Positions 1 through 10,125 of a stretch of 64,000 bases of DNA are shown piece by piece. Where the stretch lies: assembly GCA_949152475.1 (NCBI GenBank), contig OX424557.1:662001-726000 (forward strand), read 5' to 3'. Made by a program: the position numbers and the translations under genes. The notes beneath the pieces are model-generated. The model searched no databases, was not told the origin of the DNA, and saw only the letters and a list, made by a program, of their open reading frames with translations. The stretch comes from Terebella lapidaria. Its lineage: Eukaryota; Annelida; Polychaeta; Terebellida; Terebellidae. How positions within the stretch are numbered: the stretch's first letter is position 1; each line of letters opens with the position of its first letter.

Positions 1-331
1 TTGCCAGGATAAGCTGACCACGCGGCGGACACTCCGGCCATAGGAACGGTCGAAGCGGTAGCCAGCGTGGTGCCCCCAAGTCACGGAGCAGGCGCGGATC
101 CCATTGCTGAGACCACTGGTGCCTGCGGATTGGTAGGACTGGGTGAGGGGCCACTGGCCCAGTCATCCCCGGACTGTAGGGGATCGTCGGATCGACGCTC
201 AAAGCTGCCGGCTGATTCCGCTTGTACTGGTCAAGCGCGATATTTATCAGCCGCTGCTCCCTCTCCGATATTGGCCCCGTAAGGCTCAATGAATTCGGGG
301 AGGGCGAGTGGTTCCGCCGATCTGATCGTCT

Positions 332-895
332 CTAAAGAGGCGACCGGGCGCGGTCGTAGCACTCCAATGGAACCAGCTCAGCCAAGGTGTCGGTGAGCTG
401 ATCCATCACGCCCTGCACGGACCGTCCGGCATCCGAACCGGGGGCTGTCGAGGGAGTCCACCCAGCCGGGTTTGGCAGCCGGAACACTTCGTCCATCTGT
501 CTGGGGCCAACCGCGGTGACTGGCACTCGATTCTGGACACCCGGAGATGTCCCGCGGGAAAGTGCCAGTCGATGCGGTCGTTTGGACAAGGGCTGGCGCG
601 GAGTGAAGCCGTTTTCAGCTCCGCCCACCGCCCCAAGTACGTCGAGGCCAGGCCTCGGTGGCAACGGAAGTTGCGGCCCTGCAGGGCTTGACTCTACGTC
701 CGTAGACGGAGCCGCGGACGCGGGAGTCACCTCCGCAGACTAGGTCGTGTCCGCGAGGTCATCCGGCCATCCCTGATCTCCGCCGGACTCGCGCTGAGGT
801 GAGCCGCGGTCGTCCTGCGACCGCGTCCGGCTGGAAATCGGACTACCTTTCCCAATCCCATCCACTGTCTCTTTCCCTTTCTCTTTCTCGCTCAT
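332..895 (-). pseudogene. gag-like leader ORF with in-frame stops
   Basis: The first ATG after the primer-binding site is at 895. It opens a hydrophilic frame starting MSEKEKGKE, rich in Ser, Arg, Asp and Gly. A TAG at 740-742 stops it, the same frame continues to another TAG at 332-334, and it then runs on with residual coding-like sequence toward position 1. Location directly after LTR and primer site, and the polar, proline-rich composition, fit the N-terminal part of a retrotransposon Gag. There is no capsid or zinc knuckle in the window to confirm it. I see the frame and the stops; the Gag call is inference from position. Confidence 0.45.
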
Positions 896-988
896 TTCTT
901 GACAAGTTGTCCCGGGGGAGGCAAAAGGTCCCCAGGGACGAGGGAGCAAAACACTGCGACAGTAGGCTGCAGTGGAACGCCATCAGAC

Positions 989-1008
989 TGATCCTGGTCA
1001 CGGCACCA
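989..1008 (-). other. primer-binding site, tRNA-His type
   Basis: On the minus strand the sequence reads TGGTGCCGTGACCAGGATC. It begins with TGG, the complement of a tRNA CCA end, and continues with the complement of a GCCGTGA/TCACGGC acceptor stem. That stem is characteristic of tRNA-His as I know it from animals. It sits one base after a sequence ending in ACTTTACA, the expected LTR end. The gypsy element at 4907-13493 has a related site at 5688. Confidence 0.7.
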
Positions 1009-1610
1009 ATGTAAAGTTTTAACGTCGTCCGCTATCCGGGATCCTCGAGGATAGTCCTCTCACCACAGGTCATCGCGGAGGCGCACCTGCTATCCCCAGA
1101 TCCTCGCGGAAGTCCGCTCACCAAGGGTCACTGCAGGCGCAGTCATTACTCTATCATCAGAAATTTAACCAGGTAGCAGCCCGCCCAACGAGCCCAAATG
1201 TACGGACACCACTCAGATACAGGATCATCACCGTGGTGTTAGCTTGTGAGGCTTGGCTCGCCGCGGTCCGCCTCGGGGATGGAACCCCGGACAGCCCGAC
1301 AGTCTGCCAGAGCCTGTGTCGCACCATCCCGGGTGGAGAGGACCGGTGATCCAGAGGGCGTGCGCTCCCGAGTCATCAAGGTCTACCCCAGCCCGGGCTC
1401 CCTGATGAAGTCGTCCCCAGGGCCCGCGAGGGCCTTAGCCGCGAATCGAGGACATAGAGCTCATGGTTGAGCTTCCCGTCGTCCCTTTGCCTTGTTCTGA
1501 GACAACTCACAGATCAAAACGATACCAGAGTATATAAACCCCAATACACGAGGCACGAAGGGAAACTAGGTCAAACCATTGTTATAGTTTACTGGGCGAG
1601 AGAGGATTAG
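1009..1610 (-). repeat. probable 5' LTR of the minus-strand retrotransposon
   Basis: The segment immediately 5' (minus strand) of the primer-binding site ends TACA. It contains CpG-rich stretches with TCGCGGA-type motifs near 1070-1120 and a TATATAAA-like box at 1531-1538 readable on either strand. Part of it (about 1246-1420) has a diverged second copy at 2185-2345, as expected of an LTR family. The outer boundary is uncertain because the second LTR lies outside the window. Confidence 0.45.
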
Positions 1611-1616
1611 AAGGCG

Positions 1617-2180
1617 TTGCTATTCAAGTGTAAGTCATACCAAGGAGATGCCATCAACTTAACATTGAACATAAAAAAGACTCTTGCTTCGAGGTCTCTT
1701 GAGGAGACCTCCACCCCAGACCCCCACCGCGACAGGCTCGCTTCACTCCATAACTTTTTATATACCAGGGGCATGAAGTGGGATTTATACCCAGGAGATG
1801 CCAGGAAGCTACCACAGAACATAGAAAAGGATCTGGTTTCTGAGGCCCTTGAGCGGGCCCCAGACCCCACGCCGTATTATGTTGGATCCCCTCTTTTAAA
1901 ACAATCCCTTCCATTCGATCTCGCCACTGCTCAGAGGCGTCCCACAAGCAAAATCCTGTATTAAATTTAACTACATGTACATTTGTAATGTATCTAAATA
2001 AGGCAACAAATCCACCAGGCAACAAACCCACTAGGCAACAAACAACTCTTCCCAGGGGCTCCAGCTTATGGGGGCCTTGAGCGGCCCCCAGACCCCCTGT
2101 CGTCATATTGTGCCCTCTCCAGAAATTCTGTACACGCCCCTGTATTACATCTAAATAGTAATTTAGCCCACCCAGTGTGA
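1617..2180. repeat. degenerate tandem repeat with GC-rich stem segments
   Basis: Two diverged units of about 150 bp start near 1636 and 1788. Each contains AGGAGATGCCA, an AT-rich stretch, then a GC-rich tail of the type GAGGCCCTTGAGCGGGCCCC followed by AGACCCC. A third copy of the GC-rich tail lies at 2069-2104. The tail is self-complementary and would form short stems. I do not recognise the family. The long antisense frame across it has no protein-like features. Confidence 0.5.
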
Positions 2181-2184
2181 CGAG

Positions 2185-2345
2185 CTCGAGAGCTATGGGA
2201 GTGGCTTCCGGAACCCGCACATGTGGACGTGTTAGGGGATAGATCCCCGGATAGCCTGATGGTCTGCCAGAGCCTGTACGCACCATCCTAGGGCGAGAGA
2301 CTACCGATCCATGGGGGCGTGAGAGTGCTATAGAGAGTGAGGGTG
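2185..2345. repeat. fragment related to the LTR at 1246-1420
   Basis: The stretch around CTGCCAGAGCCTGT and GCACCATCC matches the LTR segment at 1300-1335, and similarity extends about 100 bp with many substitutions. It is a solo fragment without primer site or coding sequence, probably a remnant of an older insertion of the same LTR family. Confidence 0.5.
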
Positions 2346-2380
2346 TGACGTCATGACCCTTGTTACAGAATAGTGGATCA

Positions 2381-4283
2381 ACTAGACATAAAAGCCTATA
2401 GGCTTTGTGGCATCCCCCAATTTGTTCTTGTCATTTCAAATGGTCATACTGGACTGAGAAAAAAGGATACATAAAAAATAATTATGTAGGGAAGCTTGTT
2501 AGGGACATTCACTTTTTTTTACTTATGATTTAACTTTTTATTATCCCTGATGATTTACTCCCTGGGAAAAAGCAGAGAAACTGGGAAATAAATATTTAAA
2601 ACCTGGAATTAAATATTAAAACCGGGAATTAAGTATTTAAACCTGGAATTAAATGCTAAAACCGGGAAATAAATACTCAAACCGGGAAATAAATGTTCAA
2701 ACCCGGAAATAAGTATTAAAACTGGGAATTAAATGTTCAAACCCGGAATTAAGCATTTAAACCGGGAATTAAATATTCAAACCCGGAATTAAGTGTTAAA
2801 ACCGGGAATTAAATATTCAAACCGGGAAATAAATATTTAAACCTGGAAATAAATGTTCAAACCGGGAAATAAATATTAAAACCCGGAATTAAATATTCAA
2901 ACCGGGAAATAAATATTAAAACCCGGAATTAAACATTTATAACCGGGAAATAAATATTAAAACCGGGAATTAAATATTAGAACATTAATAATAATTATTT
3001 CCCAGTTTTATACTTAATTTCGGGTTTTAATATTTGATTCCTGGTTTAAATACTTAATTCCTGGTTTGAACATTTAATTCCAGGTTTGAATATTCATTTC
3101 CCGGTTTGAGCAACTAATTCCGGATTTGAATACTTAATTCCAGGTTTGAATATTTAATTCCAGGTTTGAATACTTAAATCCGGGTTTTAATACTTGATTC
3201 CGGATTGAATATTTAACTCCGGGTTTGAACATTTATTTCCCGGTTTTAATATTTATTTCCTGGTTTTAATACTTAATTCCGGGTTTGAATATTTAATTCC
3301 CGGTTTGAATATTTATTTCCCTGTTTTAATACTTAATTCCAGGCTTTAATATTTAATTCCAGGTTTGAACATTTAATTCCAGGTTTGAATATTTAATTCC
3401 GGGTTTGGAGATTTATTTCCAGGTTTAAATATTTATTTCCCAGTTTGAACATTTAATTCCAGGTTTAAATACTTAATTCCCGGTTTTAATATTTAATTCC
3501 GGGTTTTAAATATTTATTTCCCAGTTTCTCTGGTTTTTCCCAGGGAGTAAATTATTCTTCAGAAAAAAGTTAAATCATAAATAAATAAAAAATGAGTGTT
3601 CCTAATAAGCTTCCCTAATTATGGGCCATTGTGTGTGGGTAAGAGTGGGAGCTCATCAGACAGTTTCTTACCAGAACTGCTTTCTATCATCTTGGCCCAC
3701 CAGACATTTGCCACCAAAAAAGAATGGACAATTACCCAGCCAAATTTATTCAGAGTACTAGTATATTTAATCAGGATGTTCCGTGATATTTTTCAGGTGC
3801 TCTTGTCAAATGAGGAATGATATGTTACTAGAAGAATGCTCTGTCATCTTGGCCAATTTTATGATTTAAAAACTTATACAATACAGCAGAATTTTCGCAT
3901 TCATATTATAAGCAAAGCCAAACTTTTCCTAGCTAACTAAAACAATGATGATTTGGTCATTGCATGTGAAGTAGATTGGAATAACAAAGCATTCAAACAA
4001 TGTTTGTAAATAAACATGTTTGTACAATATAAATGTAGACACATTATGAACAGGGCAAATCATCCCCCTAGCATGTTGTGTCATGTATGTTGACTTATTA
4101 TATGTAATCAACTATTGTTTTCTGTGGGATGGAACTTCATTTTTTACACACACTTGTAAACCAGGCTTTGGAGGAGGGGGGATATGCATGGATATGAGCC
4201 TAGCGTCATGATGGATATGCTAGCTTCACAGCTGTATTACTAGTCAGGCATGACTGAGCAGGGCTGGCTGAGAGGGCGGAGTG
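2381..4283 (+). repeat. dispersed repeat R1, copy 1 (split by nested insertions)
   Basis: The head ACTAGACATAAAAGCCTATA recurs at 13781 and 32204 (the second with a T/A change) and contains the palindrome AAAGCCTATAGGCTTT. The body 3624-4283 matches 32290-33240 closely, including the CATCTTGGCC and TTTTCGCATTCATATTATAA segments. Copy 1 is interrupted by a foldback element (2487-3617), an unidentified segment (4284-4738) and a gypsy retrotransposon (4907-13493). Its tail resumes at about 13537. No coding potential was seen. The family is not recognised. Confidence 0.65.
2487..3617. mobile_element. foldback element built of 20-bp tandem repeats
   Basis: The ends are inverted: TAGGGAAGCTTGTTAGGGAC at the left and GTTCCTAATAAGCTTCCCTA at the right, followed inward by a matching AT-rich stretch and CTGGGAAAAA/TTTTTCCCAG. 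The interior is two opposed arrays of a roughly 20-bp unit (consensus ACCGGGAATTAAATATTAAA). About 21 units lie in the left arm and about 26 reverse-complement units in the right, meeting near 3000. A 6-bp ATTATG flanks both sides (2481-2486 and 3618-3623). R1 copy 3 at about 32290 lacks this insert. There is no ORF, so the element is non-autonomous. Confidence 0.8.
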
Positions 4284-4738
4284 TAGGACAGATTTCACTA
4301 ATTCTTTCGGCCATACAAAACAATGATAAAAAGCCCGAATTCAAGTCTCCATAGCTCCGTCCCAGAACGAGATGAACCTTAGCAGCTTATATACAAAGCT
4401 AGCCAATTCATTTCCTCATCTCACTATAGTAGGGAAAATATATGTTGATAAATTGGATTTTTCGCTACAGCTCGAATTCTGAGAGTATCCCCTTAAAACG
4501 ACTGATTTTCATGCCTGACAACCCATATATATCGTTCGTCATCCGAGCCGTTCGGTGCGTGCTGTGGTCTTGAAACTGTTCGTGTGCAATGCCAAACAGC
4601 TCGGGTCAACAACCAGCCATAGCAAAATATCCCCCACCATTCTGCGGGGGATCAAGGGCATCCCCCGTTTTCAAAATAGGGAATTCTCTGACTGTAACGG
4701 ATATGACGCAATATCATTGGTGTTGTGTGGCCTGTACA
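4284..4738. other. unidentified ~455-bp insertion in the R1 tail
   Basis: Compared with R1 copy 3, the 73-bp tail module is split here between GGCGGAG (4277-4283) and GTGCTGTGCTGGAC (about 4741). The intervening sequence has no clear terminal repeats, no convincing ORF and no match elsewhere in the window. Confidence 0.35.
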
Positions 4739-4906
4739 TGTAGTGCTGTGCTGGACGGGCTGGCTGATCTTGTAAAGCATGACTGAGCAGGGCTCTCATA
4801 TACAGTACTGGCTGAGAGGGCGGCGCCTATTCTCATCCTGCACAGGCTGCAGTCAGTGAAAACAGTAGCATGGCTTAGTTACAGTGGTTCCTAACACCAT
4901 TGACTG
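4739..4906 (+). repeat. R1 copy 1 tail, left of the gypsy insertion
   Basis: The sequence matches 33255-33515 in R1 copy 3: GCTGGACNGNCTGGCTGATC modules and GGCTGCAGTCAGTGAA followed by CAGTAGCATGGC. It ends at the target site of the gypsy element. The rest of the tail (CATCTGCATGGGTGCAGG, about 13537) is found after the right-hand LTR. Confidence 0.65.
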
Positions 4907-5687
4907 TGTAAAGATTAACCAATACAATCGAGCGCGCCAAAAACGTTCATTAGAAATGGTCACGTGATCGCAGAAGAGTCATTCGCGGAGGCACTGTTCG
5001 CGGAAGTACCGGTCGCGGAAGACTACTGGCGGAGGCACGGCTCGCGGAGGTACCGTTCGCGGAAGAATACTCGTGGAAATGATCGCGGAAGAGTCGTTCG
5101 CGGACGAGGATGCGCGCGCAGCCACTCTGGCTATATAAGGGCGAGCAGACGGCCGCTCAGTGAGCACTGCAACAGCGACATCGACCGTGAGGAGATCGTC
5201 ACCGCCAGGACCAAGGGACTCGACGACCTCCGTGCGGACGACTCCTTCTTCAGGGCCTTTGAGTCAGCGGGATTTCGACTAACTACCTGGAGGAACCAAT
5301 TGACTAAATGGGACGGAAATTTCAACGGGAAGGGACGGAGAGAAGCCTTCAGCGAAGAACTCTTTCAAGTTGTGTCCTCATGCACTATTATTTTTAACGT
5401 GATCATACAGTGCTCCATGTCTGAACTTCATATTTGTACGTCACATGGGTGACCGACAATTCCATTGCAAGTTGCTGTTTTGATGTTGATAAATCTTCAT
5501 TTATTCACGTCTGAATTGATTCTTGCCCAGTAAGCTACTGAGTGATGCACCGAAAATAGTGAGCACCTTTCAGTGACGGCTCTTGAATCACAACGAGCGG
5601 GAGTTACGAAAGTCTATATGATCAGGAGGCAGGGTTTTTGGGAAGACAAAAACACAACAACAAGTCATACCTACAAATGTCACAACT
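4907..5687 (+). repeat. 5' LTR of the gypsy element
   Basis: This aligns over its length with 12751-13493. It begins TGTAAAG (TGTAACAG in the other copy) and ends GTCACAACT immediately before the primer-binding site. U3 contains a run of 15-bp units (consensus TTCGCGGAAGNANCN) at about 4980-5110, more than in the 3' LTR. A TATATAAG box follows. The exact start is uncertain by a few bases because AGTTGT/ACAACT could be the true terminal inverted repeat. Confidence 0.85.
5132..5161 (+). promoter_or_regulatory. LTR core promoter (TATA box and TCAGT initiator)
   Basis: TATATAAG at 5132-5139 is followed about 27 bases later by TCAGT (5157-5161), an initiator-like sequence at the right spacing for RNA polymerase II. 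The same pair is conserved in the 3' LTR (TATATAA at 12934). This would set the start of the retrotransposon RNA and the U3/R boundary. No experimental support is available from sequence alone. Confidence 0.6.
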
Positions 5688-5706
5688 TGGTGCACGTAAC
5701 CAGGAT
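5688..5706 (+). other. primer-binding site of the gypsy element
   Basis: TGGTGCACGTAACCAGGAT directly follows the LTR end. It differs at a few positions from the tRNA-His-type site of the other retrotransposon (989-1008). It probably served to prime minus-strand DNA synthesis with the same tRNA and has since mutated. Confidence 0.6.
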
Positions 5707-5748
5707 CCCCGAGGGTTTACTGCCAGGGAACGAACTTCAGCATCACTC

Positions 5749-7176
5749 ATGTCTACCCCCAGAAACTACCCCCAGGGAAGACAGGAGGTGAAGAGGAAGA
5801 CTCTTCGCGGACCGCCTCACTCGCGGAAGAGGACGACAGCCGTTCACGGAAGACGACCTTGGCGGAAGAGCAGCTTCACAGCCAGGGGTGGACGTGGTGT
5901 TTCGACGAATGTGGAGCAACCAGGGAGATCGAGATCTTCCATGGGCCAGACGACGAGTCAGCAGAAACCGCGGAGCCAGACACCCGACAACCGTTTCCCT
6001 TTCAGGTCCTGTGGACACGAAACTGGGTGGCAGCATGAGCGTGACAGAGAGAGGTCAACCTACCTTAGGAGAACGTTAGGAGGGGCCCGAGTTACGACGA
6101 GTGCTGGGAGAGGAGTACGTCAACCTGGACGGGGAGGACGGCGAAATCTGGGCGGGGAGGGATTGGCTACAGCTACCGGAGCAGAGTCCAAGTGTGGCAC
6201 CCCCGGAGAATGCAGCATTGAGGCGGCTCTGGGACCAGTCCCAGCAGCAGTTTGGTACAACAGAGCAGCGGTCTAGTACGACAAATCGACAATCGGGAGC
6301 GACTAGAGGACGGGTCACTTGGGCTCCAACCCAGAAGAGCAGCTCGAGAGGGAGGGGACTTTTCGCAGAAGAGAACGATCACGGACGAGAGGCATTCTTC
6401 GGCGGTGGGGACCTTTGCAGCCGGGGTTCCTTCATGGATGAACATGCACGAGGGCGAGGGGGAATCTTTGGTGACGAGGACGCTTGTGACCGGGGAGGGC
6501 CCTTCGTGGACGACGACGTTTGCGGACGAGGACGACTTGCGGACGAGAGTGTTCACGGAAAAGAGGAGTCTTCACCCAGACGGTGGCTCGACGAGACGAG
6601 TGATCCAAGCGACCAATCTTTCTTCCCAGTTTTTCAGAGTAGACGGAGAAGACCATTCGCGGATAAGGTCGTTTGTGGAAGGCCAGTGGAAGACGACGTT
6701 CACGGACGTTCGTCTTTTGTGGAAGAACATCTCGAGGAATTTCAGCGGACGAGCCGGTTCGTGGAAGACTCGTGGAAGACAGCATTTGCGGAAAGGGCCT
6801 ATTTGTGGAAGAACTTTTTCGGGAGCTGTTGGCGGAAGAGTCCATTCGCGGAAGGTTCACAGAAAAACAGCGTTCGCGGAAGAGGGAGGTCTTCACTCAG
6901 TCAACAACCAAACAGCCAGCCCCCTGGATGAATCAAGCTTCTATTTCAGGCACCCAGGGAGGCCTGAGACAGCACCCTTTCTCATGATCGGGTGATGAAG
7001 GGCCTTCATCGGATGGAGGGACTGACAGCAGCCATGGTTATCTAGGACGGGGGAGGCGACCACCGAGGCGGAAACCGCCGCTGCACCGCTGTAGCCCTAG
7101 GCCAACATGGAGGCAGGAAGACTCGTCGTCCGAGGACAGCTCAGCCTCGAACCAGAGTGGCAGAAAGAACCAGAAG
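5749..7176 (+). pseudogene. gag N-terminal region with degenerate 15-bp repeats
   Basis: The first ATG after the primer site (5749, MSTPRNYPQGR) opens a very basic Arg/Ser/Gly-rich frame. From about 6350 to 6900 the DNA is a degenerate series of units related to TTCGCGGAAG, the same unit found in the LTR U3. Because the unit is 15 bp, each frame gives a five-residue repeat such as FAEE or VRGR, and several frames stay open. The frame is not continuous with the capsid segment. Whether this ever encoded a Gag domain or is an expanded cis-acting array is unclear. The repeats are directly visible; the Gag assignment is from position. Confidence 0.5.
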
Positions 7177-7869
7177 ATGCTGACACCTGACAAGTTTGAT
7201 GGGACATCCATAGAGTGGCCGGTGTACCGGGCCCACTTTGACGTCATCGCAGAGGTCAATGGATGGAGCAAGCGGGAACAGGGAATCTACTTAGCCGAGA
7301 GCCGGACAGGAGAGGCGCGACGAATGCAGACGAGCCTGAGTCCTGCAGACCGGAGGGACATTGACGTTTTGACCGACAAGCTTACCCTACAATTCGACCC
7401 TGACTGTCAGGAGGAGTCATACAAGGCGACGTTGGGACAGAGAACCCATATGAAGGCAGAGACACCCCAGCAGTACGGCAATGAATTACAGTGACTGGCC
7501 GGCCGTGGTTATCCGGATCTGAACTCCGCGGCTGAGGAGGCTATCACCTTAGATCACTTCTGGAAGGGCTATCCAGATGGGGACATGAAGGTGATGGTGC
7601 TCATGAAGAAGATGAAGACTATGGAGGAGGCCATAGCATTCGTGACCCAGTACGAATGTGTCAAACCCAAGCCTGGAAAGCCGGTGATGTCCATCGGGTC
7701 GAAAGACTCCAAGCCAGCACTAGGACGGGTCCTGCAGCTACTGAAGAATCAGCTGGAGGGCGATCCTACAACAAGTGGGCAGCAGAGCAATCAGTTGAAC
7801 GTAGCGGGTCTATCCAGATTTCCCTACTTCAAGGGGCTCTTTGAGAGCCAGGACGGGAAGCTGGATTGA
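7177..7869 (+). pseudogene. Gag capsid-like segment, interrupted by a nonsense codon
   Basis: The frame starts LTPDKFDGTSIEWPVYRAHF and continues with NGWSKREQG, L-rich helical segments and LAGRGYPDL. This is the usual layout of a Ty3/gypsy capsid (FDG...W..Y..HF...A..NGW). A TGA at 7492-7494 cuts the frame, and the same frame continues afterwards to a TGA at 7867-7869. The knuckle follows in another frame. The family match is from pattern recognition; the breaks are visible. Confidence 0.7.
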
Positions 7870-7882
7870 CTAATCGAGCTGT

Positions 7883-8083
7883 GTGAGCAGGTGCTGTTTA
7901 TCAAACCGAGGGCCCCCACTGCTGAGACCAGATGACTGCTGGTACTGTGGAAAACCGGGTCATCGGAAGTTCCAGTGTCCAGACCGGCCGCCACCTCGGA
8001 CCAAAAAGGAGCACTCGCGTCGTCTAATCGAGGAGATTGGTATGAAGGACAACTCAGCAGACGAGGAGTCGGAAATTCGGTAG
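7883..8083 (+). pseudogene. Gag nucleocapsid with one CCHC zinc knuckle
   Basis: A single CX2CX4HX4C knuckle is complete (CWYCGKPGHRKFQC, codons at 7937-7978), flanked by basic residues. It lies in a frame shifted by one relative to the capsid segment, so at least one indel separates them. One knuckle after a capsid is normal for animal Ty3/gypsy Gag, where it binds the element's RNA. The parallel frame at 7975-8451 is the continuation of the capsid frame and has no recognisable domain. Confidence 0.75.
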
Positions 8084-8447
8084 GGCTCACACCAGCCCCC
8101 AACTGTATGAGCCAGTGGCAGGTGTGTGCACGGCTTCACAAGAGGGAAGCACAACGAAGACATGAAGAACACATTGCCTTGGGGGAATCTTTAGTTCCAC
8201 AGATGATTAATAGGTTTTTCAGGTGTGCATCCGAAGTGACTGGATGGCCACAGGAGGAGCTCGAGGATCGAATTTTCGACTATTTAGAGAGCAAGCCTGT
8301 CGACACAGACGGGAGTGCCAATGTACAGCAAACTGATGGAGCCATGGAGCGTCTAATAACCCGCGGAGACGTCGACGACATGCAGACAGATGGAGCCGTG
8401 GAGCATCTGGGCCACCCCCCCCCCATTCAACTGAATCAAAAGCGTCG

Positions 8448-9671
8448 GTGAAAGAGGAGAGTTCCTGGGGGAGGGCATCCCTTAAGATTGACAGAGAGGA
8501 CCAGGGTGGTGCATCACTGTGGGTGAACGACTCAGTACTTATCCAGGGCGGTGTCCCTGAGGAGAGTGGCAGCTCTCTTAAGATTGACAGAAATGGCCAG
8601 GTGGTGTCATTATCAGTCGTTTCCCGAGGCACATTGGCATGGTATGCGGCGTGCCTCATTATGGGGAAGGTGACTCGTATGTTGGTGGACATGGGTGCCT
8701 CCTCCACCATTCTGGACGAGTGTCTCTTCGACCAATTGGATGACAAACATAAAGCGACTATAAGGCAGACGAGAATAAGGTTATGGGCAGCAACCGGAGA
8801 CTACTGACAGGTTCGAGGTAAAATGACAGCACAACTTCTACTGTGCACACGACTCATGTCGGCAGACGTACTGGTAGCCAAGCTGGGAATCCCGGGTGTG
8901 CTGGGGCTTGATGTACTTCAACAGATTGGGGGACAGCTGGATCTGTGTAAGGGCGAGTGGCTGGTGGGCGACACTACAGTAGTGATGAACTCGGGCCACA
9001 AGGATGCCATCTATGCACTGGTGACGGAGGAGACGGTCGTCTTGCCACCCTTTTCAGAAATGATGGTGGACCTCAAACTGACGAGAAGTGAGGGTGGAGT
9101 TCAGAAGGCTGGCCTCGTGCAGTCCGCAAGAGAGCCGATGGAGGACGACCCCCTCGTAGTGGGACGAGCCTTTGTACAACCCCGAAGACTCCTGGTGCCG
9201 GTGGTACTTCTGAACACCGGTGCTGGAGTCCGCACTGTGCTAATGGGGACCATCTTAGCTGAGCTTCACGGGATAGAGGCCGTGATCGACCTAGGATTTG
9301 GTCCCGATGGTGGAAAGGCAACCCAGGACGAGTCTGAGAGGGAGCAGTGGTACCAGGAGGAGCACGAGAGGGAGCATAAGCCCCTTAAACCAAACTCCAC
9401 CAAGTGGCGGAACCTGACGCCTGAGCAGCCCGAAACCAGAGTGCATGCCATGCAAGCAGAACCATCGACAAAGACACCACAGTGTCCGAAGCATCTACAG
9501 CCGCTCCTGGATGGAATGCATTCAGACTTGACGGAGAGGGAGGTGGAGGTCGTCAGCGATCTCCTTCGACGCCACCAGCAGGTCTTCATGGGACCAGACA
9601 GTAGGTTGGGCCGGACGTCCCGGGCAAAACAGATCACCGACACAGGAGATCACCCCCCGATCAGGAGCTGA
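8448..9671 (+). pseudogene. aspartic protease and protease-RT linker of pol
   Basis: The segment MLVDMGASSTILDE (about 8677-8718) is the retropepsin flap-side active loop, but the usual D-T/S-G triad reads D-M-G. A TGA at 8805-8807 breaks the frame. The same frame resumes with GVLGLDVLQQ (about 8898), the conserved C-terminal ILG/LGxD element of retropepsins. A long acidic linker follows (to 9671), typical of the protease-RT spacer, including LTEREVEVVSDLLRRHQQVF, a common lead-in to gypsy RT. Function is lost because of the active-site change and the stop. Confidence 0.75.
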
Positions 9672-10107
9672 TCGAGGATGAGGTGGGCAAGATGTTGAAA
9701 GCCAACGTTGTGGAGCCCAGCGACAGTCCATGGTCATCCCCCATCTGGTGAAGAAGAAGGATGGTGCGCTGAGATTCTGTGTTGACTACCGCCGTCTAAA
9801 TGATGTCACCAGTAAGGATGCGTACCCTCTGCCTCGAGTTGACGAAAGTTTTGACACCTTATCAGGAGGACAATATTTTTTTATGCTAGACTTAGCTAGT
9901 GGTTACTGGCAGGTCGAGATGGACGACAGGGACAAAGAGAAGACGGCGTTCACCACCCGCAATGGACTCTATCAGTTCAATGAGATGCCGTTTGGATTGG
10001 CGGCAGCCCCGGCTACGTTCAAACGTCTAATGGAACTGGCGCTGAGAGGACTCCAATGAAAGAGATGTCTAATTTATTTGGACGATGTCATCTGCCTTGG
10101 GAAGGCC
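9672..10107 (+). pseudogene. reverse transcriptase, fingers and palm only
   Basis: Motifs in order are VVEPSDSPWSSP (one frame, about 9710), then after a one-base shift near 9750 VKKKDGALRFCVDYRRLN, DAYPLPRVDE, FFMLDLASGYWQVEM with the first catalytic Asp, and FNEMPFGLAAAPATF. After a TGA at 10057-10059 comes YLDDVI, the catalytic box. Sequence identity to RT stops just past YLDD, and the next recognisable segment (10126) already belongs to the pre-integrase region. Thumb, connection and RNase H are therefore missing, about 1 kb relative to a normal gypsy pol. Confidence 0.85.
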
Positions 10108-10125
10108 CAAAGTTAGAACAAAAAG

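Larger units (their letters stand above)
1..1610 (-). mobile_element. 5' end of an LTR retrotransposon (LTR, primer site, gag start)
   Basis: Read on the minus strand, this shows a probable LTR (about 1610 to 1009), a primer-binding site directly after it, and an open gag-like leader running off the left edge of the window. The rest of gag, pol and the second LTR would lie to the left of position 1. The region is clearly more GC-rich than its surroundings. At least two in-frame stops interrupt the gag-like frame, so this copy is probably dead. No pol domain is present, so Ty3/gypsy versus BEL/Pao cannot be decided here. The upper LTR boundary is approximate. Confidence 0.6.

Noticed and set aside
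1654..2286. 210-codon minus-strand ORF
   Set aside because: It crosses repeat remnants (GC-rich stem units and an LTR fragment) and shows no domain; its internal peptide repeats follow the DNA repeats.
4964..5452. 162-codon ORF with RGR-type repeats
   Set aside because: It lies entirely within the 5' LTR; the peptide repeats are the 15-bp U3 units and the rest is LTR sequence also present at 12751-13493.
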